A stretch of DNA of 64,000 nt, from contig BDDD01001381.1 of assembly GCA_001972305.1 (NCBI GenBank), forward strand, positions 169,534-233,533. The letters run 5' to 3'. Positions 53,743-63,105 of the stretch are shown in pieces. Under the pieces are notes generated by a model, which made no database searches, was not told the DNA's origin, and saw nothing but the letters and a program-made list of their open reading frames with translations. The position numbers were made by a program, and so were the translations under genes. This DNA comes from Cephalotus follicularis. Taxonomy: Eukaryota; Streptophyta; Magnoliopsida; Oxalidales; Cephalotaceae. Position 1 is the stretch's first letter, and each line of letters opens with the position of its first letter.

Positions 53743-54274
53743 GCCAATTCCTTAGCCATTTCTCTCATTTTCTCATTCTTCTCTATCTCTCTCTATCCCT
53801 CTCCTTCTAACTCTTGCTGAGCAGCCTCCATATTCCTCCTCCCTAGAAGCCCCGGATTGCATCTCCATCAACAAGGATAGCGATTGCAAGTTGAGGGTTG
53901 CCGTTTGAGTGAGATAGCAACTGATTCTTGGGTGATTTCAGCCGATTGTTTGTTTAGAAGCTCAACTTTTGAAGTTTTGGTTATAGGTAGGACTTCCCTA
54001 CTTGAATTACCTATTGCTTAATTGCATGATTGATTGAATTGCATGATTGATTGAATGATTGTATTGTACAGAATTGAAAAACTAGGGTTTTTTTATTGAT
54101 ATCCTCGATCTAACTAATCTAGAATGATTAAATTGAAATTAGAAGGCTGTAACAAGTTTTACTAACCTTAAATGATTGATTTTAACCCTTAGTTTTCAAA
54201 GAACGACTTTAAATTGGATTTTGACTTGAGATTGGCCACTTTTTCTGCACAAAAATCGGCCCTGCCCAGCAAAG

Positions 54275-54620
54275 ACATAGACCCCAGCCCATAGAAGTCG
54301 ATGTCTTTCTCTTTAGAGTGCAATATCTTTGATTCCGCAGCAAAGACATTGATGTCTTTCAAAGACATCGACGTCTTTGCCTTAAGATGTCTTCTCCCCA
54401 GGAAAGACATCGATGCTGAATATCGATGCGCATTCCCAGGCTACTTTTATTGAATCGAATCGACGTATATGTTCAAAGACATCGACGTCCATCGGCCAGA
54501 TCTCTATACAAATAGAGAAAGACATCGATGTCTTTCAAAGACGTCGATGTCCTTCTACCGTTTTAAAGGAATGCCCTGATACACGTCGATGTCTTTGGCC
54601 AAGGACAACAATGTCTTTCG
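54275..54620. repeat. Palindrome array in the element D 3' LTR
   Basis: About ten units of the AAAGACATCGACGTCTTT type, the clearest pair at 54350-54377 and 54518-54556 (AAAGACATCGATGTCTTT then AAAGACGTCGATGTCC). Colinear with 41751-42011 plus 47809-47884. Confidence 0.9.
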
Positions 54621-56075
54621 GGCTGAATGGAACTTTTAACTGTTTTAAAGATAGTTTTCAACTCCTTTTCACGTTGTCACTTGACCAGAGCCTCACTTGA
54701 GGTATTCAAGCGTTTGAAACACAGTTTTACATGGTTTTCAAAGATTAAATTGATAAATTGATAAAGTGACAACTTGAGCCATAGGCGATGACCCAGTGAC
54801 TTTCTTTGACCAGATAAATGTTCTTTCCTATCTCGTTATCTGATTGTTACTGTCGATTGGCTATTTATTGATTGATTGATTGCTTGAGTCATAAGTGTCG
54901 TGAGTCTAAGTTCAGAACATTAGACGCACATTCCCATTTCTCCACTAGACATCATCACTTATCGACATTGTATTGACATTGTACTGACAGATTGATTGTA
55001 TTGTATGGATCCTATAGAGCGACCTTATGATTCGTGTTGGCATGTTAGGTTATTAACTCTGTCCACCTATTCTGTTGATTGTTTCATTTATTGTATTGTA
55101 TTGACCTGCTGACGAGCAGTACTGCATTGATTGACGATTGATGTTCCCTTGAGGGCCGTAGCTCCCTGACGGTATAGAAGCTCCCTCGGTTGTAGCTCAT
55201 CGAGACTGTATTGACCCAGCCATAAGCTGGAAGATGTACGAATTCCAGACCTGATCAGTCTGAGAACAGTAGATAGATCTCCCACCCTTTTTGAAGGACT
55301 ACCTTCCGTGGGATTGATCATTTTCATTGACTGACATTGTATTGACCCGAGGTCGCACGCTCTATAGGATATGATTGATATGACTGATTGATTGGGTGTT
55401 TTATACACCAGCAATGAGTGTCTGTCATTGATTGATTATTATAGATCAGAGCCATATGCTCTATTATGGACCAGTGTCATACGGATAGTGCGATCGCTAA
55501 TTGTATTCTTGCATTTGCCATGTCATGCATTGATATTGTACACCGAACATTGATATTGCATAGACTGTCACTGATATTGCACATTGTACATGCATACACG
55601 CTGCATGAGGTTTCTGCTTAGCCATTGTGGCTAACCACATCCTTCAGGGTGGGGGTAAAGCTGTGTTGTACATTTTTTGTGTGCGGCATAGGTAGAGCAG
55701 CAGGTAGCAGCGAAAAGAAGGACTGAAGATTCAGTTTGATCGCACGATTGCTTGGGTACCGCTGAGCTAGTGGTGAGATATTGTAGTGAAAGGATTGAAT
55801 GTATTGTTTTAAAAATGACTGCTATCGTATTGTAAAAGGTTGGTATTGTAGAGCACTGCATTGTATTGTATTGTATCGAATAACTGATATGGTATTGTAA
55901 CAAAACTTGTATTGTATTGCATCGTATGGATGGATGGATTATTGTGTTGAATCTTCCGCACATTGTAAAGTTTTAAGTTTTTTTCTTATTTATATATTGC
56001 TAGTCTCAACCATTGTATTGTGTATTGGATTGAGAGTAATGCTACGTGTCCGCCTTGCGGGCGCGGGGTGTTACA

Positions 56076-56104
56076 AGGAGAGAGAGAGAGAGAGAGAGAG
56101 GGAT

Positions 56105-56140
<36 letters not shown>

Positions 56141-56225
56141 AAGAGATAGAGAGAGAGGGACAGAGAGAGAGAGAAACATAGAGAGTGAGAGAAAGAGAAA
56201 GATAGACAAAGAGAGAGAGAGAAGG
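56076..56225. repeat. (GA)n microsatellite
   Basis: About 150 bp of GAGA repeats with scattered A and T changes, starting directly after the element D LTR end. All six-frame open stretches here are artefacts of the repeat. Confidence 0.95.
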
Positions 56226-56234
56226 GAGGAGCAA

Positions 56235-56393
56235 ATGTTTTCCACATTTTTTTTAAGGAAAACATTTTCTTATATTTATATTAAGATTTTCTGTTCACTG
56301 GAAAATATTTTCTGTTGACTTATTTTGTAAATGTTACCAAACACAGAAAAATGAGGAAAATATTTTCCTCCAAACAAACGGAGCCTAGTTAAT
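56235..56393. mobile_element. MITE-like block with inverted GGAAAACATTTTCC motifs
   Basis: About 160 bp rich in GTTTTCC/GGAAAAC inverted motifs: GTTTTCCAC, AAGGAAAACATTTTC, GGAAAATATTTTC twice, ending TCCTCCAAACAAACGGAGCCTAG. This looks like a small hAT-type non-autonomous element end (GGCTCCGTTTGTTTGG on the minus strand). The left terminus and TSD are not clear. Confidence 0.45.
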
Positions 56394-57070
56394 GTTAATT
56401 TGTATTTTATTAATGTAGTTATTGAATTTAATTTATATCTAAGGTTAATTTATTTACCCGTCTAAATAATATTTTTTCTTGTTCATTAACAAATCGACTA
56501 ATTGAACTCATACGATCAAGGGTTAGATCATAGCATTAACACTCATTATCTTGTATTCAATATTCATTATTCAATAATAACACTTATTATATTGTATTCA
56601 GTATTTTCATAATTTTATTATGGATAGTAATTAGAGTTGTTATATTATTTTATCGTATATTGAATAATACCTTATTCAATAGAACATCAAGCATAACACA
56701 CTAGTTCAATAATTATATAAGACATAACACTTATTATATTGTGTTCAATATTTATCATAGCTAATTACGCACTATCTTCATCAATTTTATCTCTAGAGGT
56801 TTAATTGATTTTGGATTAATTGATTTCAATTTTGAACATTAATTAAATATTAACATCAAAAGAAATTGATATATTTATAAGTTTTAACTTGTTAATCAAT
56901 TTTATTTATGAAAAACATATATATACAAACAAATATATATGTGCGATTGTAATAATATATAGTGTTTCTTGTAAGTTGTAAATATGTATGTATGAATTAT
57001 GATGTATATATGCAATTTTTTGTTTAAAACACTTTAAATACGATAGTATGTTCACTTAACAACAAAAAAT
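56394..57070. other. AT-rich DNA without a recognisable feature
   Basis: No gene. Three repeats of an AACACTTATTATATTGT(A/G)TTCA motif (56535-56600, 56727-56752). Nothing further can be supported. Confidence 0.5.
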
Positions 57071-57152
57071 GTTGTTAGTCTAGTGGTTATGATGGTCTTG
57101 AATTAATTTAGAGGTCTAAGGTTCAAACCTCAAAACTAGTTTTTTTTTTTTT
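57071..57152 (+). mobile_element. tRNA-like SINE head candidate
   Basis: TTAGTCTAGTGGTTATGATGG contains a pol III A-box-like TAGTCTAGTGG (57076-57086), and GGTTCAAACCT (57120-57130) fits a B box, 33 bp further on. A T-run (57140-57152) follows, as a pol III terminator. The arms do not pair as a good cloverleaf, so a working tRNA gene is unlikely; a tRNA-derived SINE fragment or tRNA relic is the better reading. Confidence 0.4.
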
Positions 57153-57179
57153 CATAGTTAAATTAAACATATATAAACA

Positions 57180-57455
57180 GCATAACTCGCGGGGCGGGGC
57201 AGAGTGGGGCAGAATAAGAGCATTTTTCTTCTAAAGCGGGGCGGGGGCGAGGATATGAAATATCTTAGGTAGCAAAGCGGGGCGGGGCGGGCACAAAACA
57301 TGCTTTGCCCCTGCCTCATCCCTGCCTGCGGGGCTGATTTTTTTCCCCACCCCCACCCCAATCTCCATTTTTGGTCGGGAATCCCAACCTCATTTTAAGC
57401 GGGGCGGAGCGGGGGGAAAGGTAGCGGGTAAAATTACCGTCCCTAGTGTCTAAGG
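57180..57455. repeat. GC-rich block with GGGGCGGGGC runs, hAT-like terminus
   Basis: Stands out from its AT-rich surroundings: repeated GCGGGGCGGGGC, and CCCCACCCCCACCCC on the other side of an imperfect inverted arrangement. It ends GGGTAAAATTACCGTCCCTAG, which resembles the TAGGGACGG..-type inverted-repeat ends of some plant hAT-like non-autonomous elements. The matching left end is not visible. It abuts, at about 57446-57455, a Tat gag fragment. Confidence 0.4.
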
Positions 57456-58799
57456 TTATCCTTAGGTAGCTCCGACCTTTCTTTCCTCTTCTCTTTCTTT
57501 CCTGGAGCACTTCGTGAGTGCTCCCCTTTCTCCGCCTGATGGCCTGACCAGGAAGTTTTTTGTTTCCTGGCTGCCATTGCCTCCTCGGCATTGACATATT
57601 TCTCTGCTCTTCTTAGCAAGTCTGTCATGTCTACTGCGGGCTTCTTCATAAGTGAGAAGGTGAAAGGAGAGTTGTCCTTCAGTCCATTATTCAAAGCTGC
57701 TAGAGCGAAGGAAGGCTCCAGGTCTTTCATTGTCAGAGACTCCTTGTTAAACTTGGTGAGGAAATCTCTCAGTGACTCATATTTACCCTACACCACATTG
57801 ATCAAATGTGTTGAATTTCCCATATGTGTGGTGCTGTTGAGGAACTTAGTCACGAACAGTTCCGTAAACTGCTCAAAATTCACCACGAAATCCTCTGGTA
57901 AGGTAGAATTCCATGACTGGGCAGCTCCAGTCAATGTTGCCGGAAATCCTCGACAGAGGTTCGCGTCCAAGGTCTAGTGCACTAATATGACCTGGGTGTA
58001 GTAGCGCACGTGTTGAATTGGATCCGAGGACCCATCGTACTCCTTGAGACTCGGGAACCGGAATCCTCTAGGGATACGTTCCTTCATGATCTCAGATGTG
58101 AAGGGAGTTGCACTGATGTTGCGTACCTCGGACAAGTACCCCTTCGTCTGTTCGGTTCCTCGAAGCCTTTTCTCCATCTCTGCAAGCCTTTTGTTCATTG
58201 CTTGCTCAACATCCTCTATGTTCCTAGTCCTGCTAAAAACATGTGATTGCCCAGCCAATGTGGCTGAGTGATCCGACCTGCTCCTTGGTCGAATCTCGGT
58301 CCTCCCTGAGGCATGGGAACGTGCTTGCGTCTCCTCTGCATCAATTGGATGATCCACTTCCATTGGGTCCTCCTCGGGATGCTTGGACCGTAGGTTACTG
58401 GCGTGATCTCGGGAAGTTGAGGACTCTGCCCTCAGAGGTGCATTGACCTCTGGTCTCCTCCCCAAGGATGTATCAATCCCCGACCGCCTCGGAGGACGCA
58501 TGGCCCTCCTCGACGGGTTTCTCCTTGCTGCTTGCGGCCGTTGGTTCTCCTATTCTGGTCGGCTTGAACCAGATTATGCTCAGATGACTGGTCGGGCAGG
58601 CCCGACCTGGTTTTGGTTGGCTAAATTTGTTGCCAACAAGGTGGTGAGACGCTCCATCCCCTGGAGCGACTGGGAAAATTACTCCCTAGTGATAAGAGCT
58701 TGCTCGACAGTTGCAACTTGGCCAACAGTAGGAGGTTGGTTCTCAGGTTCTTGGCTACCAGTGGCTACAGAATTAACGTTGTTTCTTCTCAGAGGCATG
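57456..58799 (-). pseudogene. Tat element 3 gag
   Basis: Starts MPLRRNNVNS about 35 bp after the PBS (near 58799), with TVGQVATVEQALITRE then a TAA where the duplicated copy has CAA, and LQGMERLTTLLATNLANQNQVGPA. An Arg/Ser-rich part (58501-58200; SRSDHSATLAGQSHVFSRTRNIEDVEQAMNKRLAEMEKRL in parts), then the gag core (IPRGFRFPSLKEYDGSSDPIQHV, FPATLTGAAQSWNSTLP, FEQFTELFVTKFLNSTT) and DLLRRAEKYVNAEEAMAARKQK. It stops near 57456 at the GC-rich block, so zinc motif and pol are gone. Several frame breaks. Best match among the copies is element 4. Confidence 0.85.
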
Positions 58800-58835
58800 A
58801 TTACTTTTTAGTCTGAAATCTTCTTGTTGCACTTC

Positions 58836-58852
58836 CCATAGACGGCGCCAAC
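58836..58852 (-). other. PBS of Tat element 3
   Basis: TTGGCGCCGTCTATGGG on the minus strand, next to the LTR; the second copy is at 60044-60060. Confidence 0.8.
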
Positions 58853-58855
58853 TGT

Positions 58856-59423
58856 TGATGCAAAAAATGATTACACAACAGTCCTCTGACGTGGAGATGT
58901 TTGATTTGTAACTGCAAACGTAAAGAATGCTTTGAGAATAATTTTTTATGATGATTTATTATCCTCCCTGCACAAGGAAAGCAAATAGGTCGTAGGTTCA
59001 GGAGATTTCACTTTCGAGGTCCCTCCGATACTTAAGTCAGACAAGGCAGAGAAGATAACACTAGGGTGCTTTAGTAAATGAAAATGGCTAACCTGTGTTA
59101 AGTCTTTGTTGGGGGTATTTATAGTGTGCCCAGGCCTTAACTGCTTACTGATTTTAAGGAGAAGAATCCCTGGAATGTACCCTGATTTTATGACATTATT
59201 CCGTTATGGGGGATGAGATCCCCTGAGAAATAGACGAGGATCTCGCTTATTTCCTTATTTGGCGCCAAACTGTTTCCTCTGACCGTTATCCACTCAATTT
59301 TTAAATCCCACGTACACGTGAAAGTTTTAGCAGATGACACGTGGTAATGCTTTCAGTGGACATCTGACAGTTTCTGCAGAAGATACGTGGCTTGTTGAAT
59401 TAAGATAAATTATTTCAATATCA
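58856..59423 (-). repeat. 5' LTR of Tat element 3 (568 bp), copy 1
   Basis: TGATGCAAAAAATGATTAC..TTATTTCAATATCA on the plus strand; matches 19599-20164. TATTTATAG (minus-strand TATA) near 59116. Confidence 0.9.
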
Positions 59424-59770
59424 CAATCTTTTTTTACATCTTATTTATGATTTTTTAAATATATCTTTATAAAAAATAACCAAAAACCCAGAATTAATCC
59501 GAATCAATCCGACCGACGAACCGATCTAGATAACAATAAATCAGTCAAATCAAAATTTTGTTATGATTTTAGTTTTAAATTAATGTATTAATTAACCTAT
59601 TAACATACCCATTAAAATCAAAAATCATTAACTCACTGACCTTGAATCTTAACTAGTCCAATGCTCGATTCAATTATAATATCTATGATAAGAATCCTTT
59701 AATCAAATGGCATATTATGACTTACGTATGCACACTTCTGTGCCCGAAATAAAAAAAGGGGTACTTGTAG
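59424..59770. other. Non-Tat flank of the LTR, copy 1
   Basis: AT-rich, no gene. CAATCTTTTTTTAC..GTGCCCGAAATAAAAAAAGGGG. Repeated at 60632-60971. Origin unknown. Confidence 0.6.
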
Positions 59771-60063
59771 CTTGAACCAGATTATGCTCAGATGACTGGT
59801 CGGGCAGGCCCGACCTGGTTTTGGTTGGCTAAATTTGTTGCCAACAAGGTGGTGAGACGCTCCATCCCCTGGAGCAACTGGGAAAATTGCTCCCTAGTGA
59901 TAGGAGATTGCTCGGCAGTTGCAACTTGGCCAACAGTAGGAGGTTGGTTCTCAGGTGCTTGGCTACCAGTGGCTGCAGAATTAACGTTGTTTCTTCTCAG
60001 AGGCATGATTACTTTTTTGTCTGAAATCTTCTTGTTGCACTTCCCATAGACGGCGCCAACTGT
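59771..60063 (-). pseudogene. Tat gag start, duplicated copy
   Basis: MPLRRNNVNSAATGSQAPENQ, EQSPITREQFSQLLQGMERLTTLL, NLANQNQVGPARPVI in one open frame (about 60006-59788), without the TAA seen in copy 1. It ends abruptly where the flank of copy 1 joins. Confidence 0.9.
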
Positions 60064-60631
60064 TGATGCAAAAAATGATTTCACAACAGTCCTCTGACGT
60101 GGAGATGTTTGATTTGTAACTGTAAAAGCAAAGAATGCTTTGAGAATAATTTTTTATGATGATTTATTATCCTCCTTGCACAAGAAAAGCAAATAGGTCG
60201 TAGGTTCAGGAGATTTCACTCTCGGGGTCCCTCCGATACTTAAGTCAGACAAGGCAGAGAAGATAACACTAGGGTGCCTTAGTATATGAAAATGGCTGAC
60301 CTGTGTTAAGTCTTTGTTGGGGGTATTTATAGTGTGCCCAGGCCTTAACTGCTTACTGATTTTGTGGAGACGAATCCCTGGAATGTACCCTGATTTTATG
60401 ACATTATTCCGTTATGGGGGATGAGATCCCCTGAGAAATAGTCGAGGATCTCGCTTATTTCCTTATTTGGCGCCAAACTGTTTCCTCTTACTGTTATCCA
60501 CTCAATTTTTAAATCCCCCGTACACGTGGCAGTTTTAGCAGATGACACGTGGTAATGCTTTCAGTGGGCATCTGACAGTTTCTGCAGATGATACGTGGCT
60601 TGTTGAATTAAGATAAATTATTTCCATATCA
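60064..60631 (-). repeat. 5' LTR of Tat element 3 (568 bp), duplicated copy
   Basis: Same length and ends as 58856-59423 (last block TTATTTCCATATCA). Offset 1208 bp. Confidence 0.9.
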
Positions 60632-60962
60632 CAATCTTTTTTTTCATCTTATTTATGATTTTTTAAATATATCTTTATAAAAAATAACCAACAACCCAGA
60701 ATTAATCCGAATCAATCCGACCGACGAACCGATCTAGATAACAATAAATCAGTCAAATCAAAATTTTGTTATGATTTTAGTTTTAAATTAATGTATTAAT
60801 TAACCTAATAACATACCCGTTAAAATCATTAACTCACTGACCTTGAATCTTAACTAGTCCAATGCTCGATTCAATTATAATATCTATGATAAGAATCCTT
60901 TAATCAAATGGCATATTATGACTTACGTATGCACACTTCTGTGCCCGAAATAAAAAAAGGGG
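60632..60962. other. Non-Tat flank of the LTR, copy 2
   Basis: Second copy of 59424-59763, 7 bp shorter. It passes into the protease region of Tat element 4 at about 60962. Confidence 0.6.
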
Positions 60963-61400
60963 TACTTGTAGGGAACTTTATGAGCAAGTGCCTCGTGAAC
61001 ACTATCGCCTCCATTAGGTTCAGCCCTGGTTACCCGATAATTGCATTGAATGGGCTACGTGTATCAATCACCAGGAACGTCATCTGCACCTAGGTCTGGC
61101 GTGGAGCCATGCCTGCAACCACTGACAGGTCGATGGATCCCTGAGGATGGACCATCTCCCCTGCAAAGCCAGCCAGTGGGGTCTTCACAGGCTTCAGCTG
61201 ATCGACCGGTATCCTCAACTGATCAAATGCATGTTTGTACAGGATATCGATCGAGCTGCCACTGTCTATAAGGATCCTCTTCATGGTGAAAAGCTCCACC
61301 AGAAGAGTTACCACCACTGGATCATCGTGAGGGAGACGTACTCCCTCATAGTCCGCCTCAGAAAGGATATAACCTCCTCATCTCCACCACTCCTCAGCAT
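60963..61400 (-). pseudogene. Tat element 4 aspartic protease region
   Basis: Minus strand: MVVTLLVELFTMKRILIDSGSSIDILYKHAF (in parts) with an intact DSGSS catalytic triad, DQLRIPVDQLKPVKTPLAGFAGEMVHPQGSIDL, a stop after APRQT (61090), then VQMTFLVIDTRSPFNAIIG, STRHLLMKFP near 60970. The linker to RT is cut at 60962 by the flank of element 3. Would process Gag-Pol; inactive because of the stop and truncation. Confidence 0.85.
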
Positions 61401-63105
61401 TTTGCTGTGATGAACCTGTTGCACAGCAAGGGACTGCCTCCCATAGGCTTTTCTAGCATTCTTGTGGTTGCCACCAGACGCGACCCCCCCCCAGAGATTG
61501 TGTGGATGACACCTCTGGGTTGCTGCTGCTCCTCCTTCTGTTGCCGAGGAGCCTCTTCTCTCCTTTACTCCCTTCTTCCCTGGGGAGAATCTCTATCCAC
61601 ATACTTGCGCGGGTGCCCCTTCCGAATCAGATCCTCAATCTGTTTCTTCAACTGTTTGCACTCCTCGGTATCGTGTTCGTGGTCACGATGGTATCGACAG
61701 TATTTTTCTGTGTCCCTCTTCTCTGTCAGGGACCTCATCTTCTCGGACCACTGGATGGGGACCTTATCCTGCTCCACAGTAAGTATTCTAGTGTGTGTGT
61801 GTCCAGGAGGGGGGTAAAGTTGTTGTAGTATGGGATTGGTGCCCCTCCCCGGGTCGAGTCCTCCCCCATGGAAATCTTGTGTCTGAGGTCATCCTTTGTC
61901 AGGTCTGACCTTTCCCTCATCTTTTCCTTCTTTTCGGGAGGATTTCATGAATGCTCCCCTTTCTCCTCCTGATGGCCCGACCAGGGTGTTTTCTGTTTCT
62001 TGGCCGCCATCTCTTCCTCTGCGTTGACATACTTTGCTGCTCTTCTCAACAAATCTGCCATATCCATGGCGGGTCTCTTCAGAAGAGAGAAAGTAAAAGA
62101 AGAGTTGTTCCTCAGCCCACTATTTAATGCTGTCATGGCAAAGGATGGCTCCAGGTCCTTCATTGTGAGATACTCTCTATTGAATCTAGTGAGGTTGTCC
62201 CTCAGTGATTCATCTCTTCCCTGTACCACATTGATCAGGTGGGTGGAGTTCCTCCTCTACGTAGTGCTGTTGAGGAATTTGGTGACAAACAACTCTGTAA
62301 GCTGATCAAAACTCTTGACTGACCTCTGAGCCAGGGTCGAGAACAACAACTGGGCAGCTCCAGTCAATGTTGTCGGGAATCCTCGGCTAAGTGTGGCATC
62401 TGAGGCTTGGTACACCAACATGGTTTGAATGTAAGTGTACACATGTTGAATGGGATATGTGGACTCATCATATTTATCAAGGCTGGGGAGCCAGAATCCA
62501 CTAAGGATACGCTCTGTCATGACCTCGACTGTGAAGGGGTGGGCGCTAAGGTTGCGCACCTCTGTCAAATACCCCCTTGACTTCTCGGTTTCTAGCAGCC
62601 TTCTCTTAACCTCAGCAAGCCTTCTGTTCATCGCTTGCTCCACATCCTCAATGTTCCTAGCCCCGCTAGAAACACGTGACCCTCCAGCCAATATGACTGG
62701 GCGGTCGATCCTGCTCCCCCGCACCGTGCTAGCTCCGCGTGAAGCATTGGAGCGTACTCGTGCCTCCTCTGTGCCCATGGCCTCCCCTTGGGGATCCACT
62801 TCCATAGCTTGGAGCTCAAGACGCACTATTCTGGGATTGTTGGGCTGATCCCGGGTAGTTGAGGACTCGGCCCTCTGAGATGCTTTGATCTCAAGTCTCC
62901 TCCTCAGGGGGATTTTATCCCCTGACCGCCTTGGGGGAAGTCTTTCTCCCCTCAACGAGTTTCGCCTGGCACCTCGGGGGTGCCCTATCTCCACCACTAG
63001 CCTGCTAGGACCAAATACTACTCGGACAACTGGCGGGGCAGGTCCGCCATATTGTAGGTTGGCAAAACTGGTGACCAGAAAATCTGTGAGGCGATCCACC
63101 CCTTA
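61401..63105 (-). pseudogene. Tat element 4 gag
   Basis: Open from 63099 to 62257: KGVDRLTDFLVTSFANLQYGGPA, an Arg-rich linker, SRVSSGARNIEDVEQAMNRRLAEVKRRL (parts), SGFWLPSLDKYDESTYPIQHV, TLTGAAQLLFSTLAQ, FVTKFLNSTT, stop. Then 62229-61945 (GRDESLRDNLTRFNREYL, DLLRRAAKYVNAEEEMAA) and 61777-61565 with the zinc-like motif CRYHRDHEHDTEEC. Longest open gag among the Tat copies of the window. The first residues of Gag are cut off by the copia LTR at 63106. Confidence 0.88.

Larger units (their letters stand above)
41446..56075 (+). mobile_element. Chromovirus element D (Tekay/Del type), plus strand, with two insertions in its 5' LTR
   Basis: Order: truncated 5' LTR (41446-50830, interrupted by 42012-47803 and 47885-49390), PBS 50834-50846, gag and protease (51016-52491), pol remnants (52511-53480), PPT-like TTAACGAGAGGAGAA, 3' LTR (53545-56075). 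The 5' LTR lacks its first about 400 bp: it starts at GTTTGTTTGGAGGCTCAAC, which equals GTTTGTTTAGAAGCTCAAC at about 53949 in the 3' LTR. Pol is reduced to pieces, so the element was not autonomous. LTR ends TGTGACGACC..GGGGTGTTACA and the GPY/F-chromodomain style tail place it in the Tekay/Del lineage. Confidence 0.9.
53545..56075 (+). repeat. 3' LTR of element D (2531 bp, complete)
   Basis: TGTGACGACCCAAATTC..GGGCGCGGGGTGTTACA, preceded by the purine tract AACGAGAGGAGAA. TATATAA at 53736-53742. Palindrome units at 54275-54620. Carries the uninterrupted versions of the sites where C (about 54530) and solo LTR B (about 54606) sit in the 5' LTR. Confidence 0.92.
58563..60971 (-). repeat. 1.2-kb tandem duplication containing gag start, PBS, LTR and flank
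   Basis: Copy 1 is 58563-59770, copy 2 59771-60971. Each has the start of gag, PBS, a 568-bp Tat 5' LTR and about 340 bp of non-Tat flank ending ..AAAAAAGGGGTACTTGTAG. Copies differ by scattered substitutions and a 7-bp indel (AAAATCAAAAATCATT against AAAATCATT). The join ACTTGTAG|CTTGAACC shows a CTTG microhomology. Confidence 0.95.

Noticed and set aside
56046-56318. Several overlapping open frames of Arg/Glu or Ser/Leu repeats
   Set aside because: Produced by the (GA)n microsatellite.
57071-57152. Functional tRNA gene
   Set aside because: A and B boxes are present but the stems do not pair into a proper cloverleaf.
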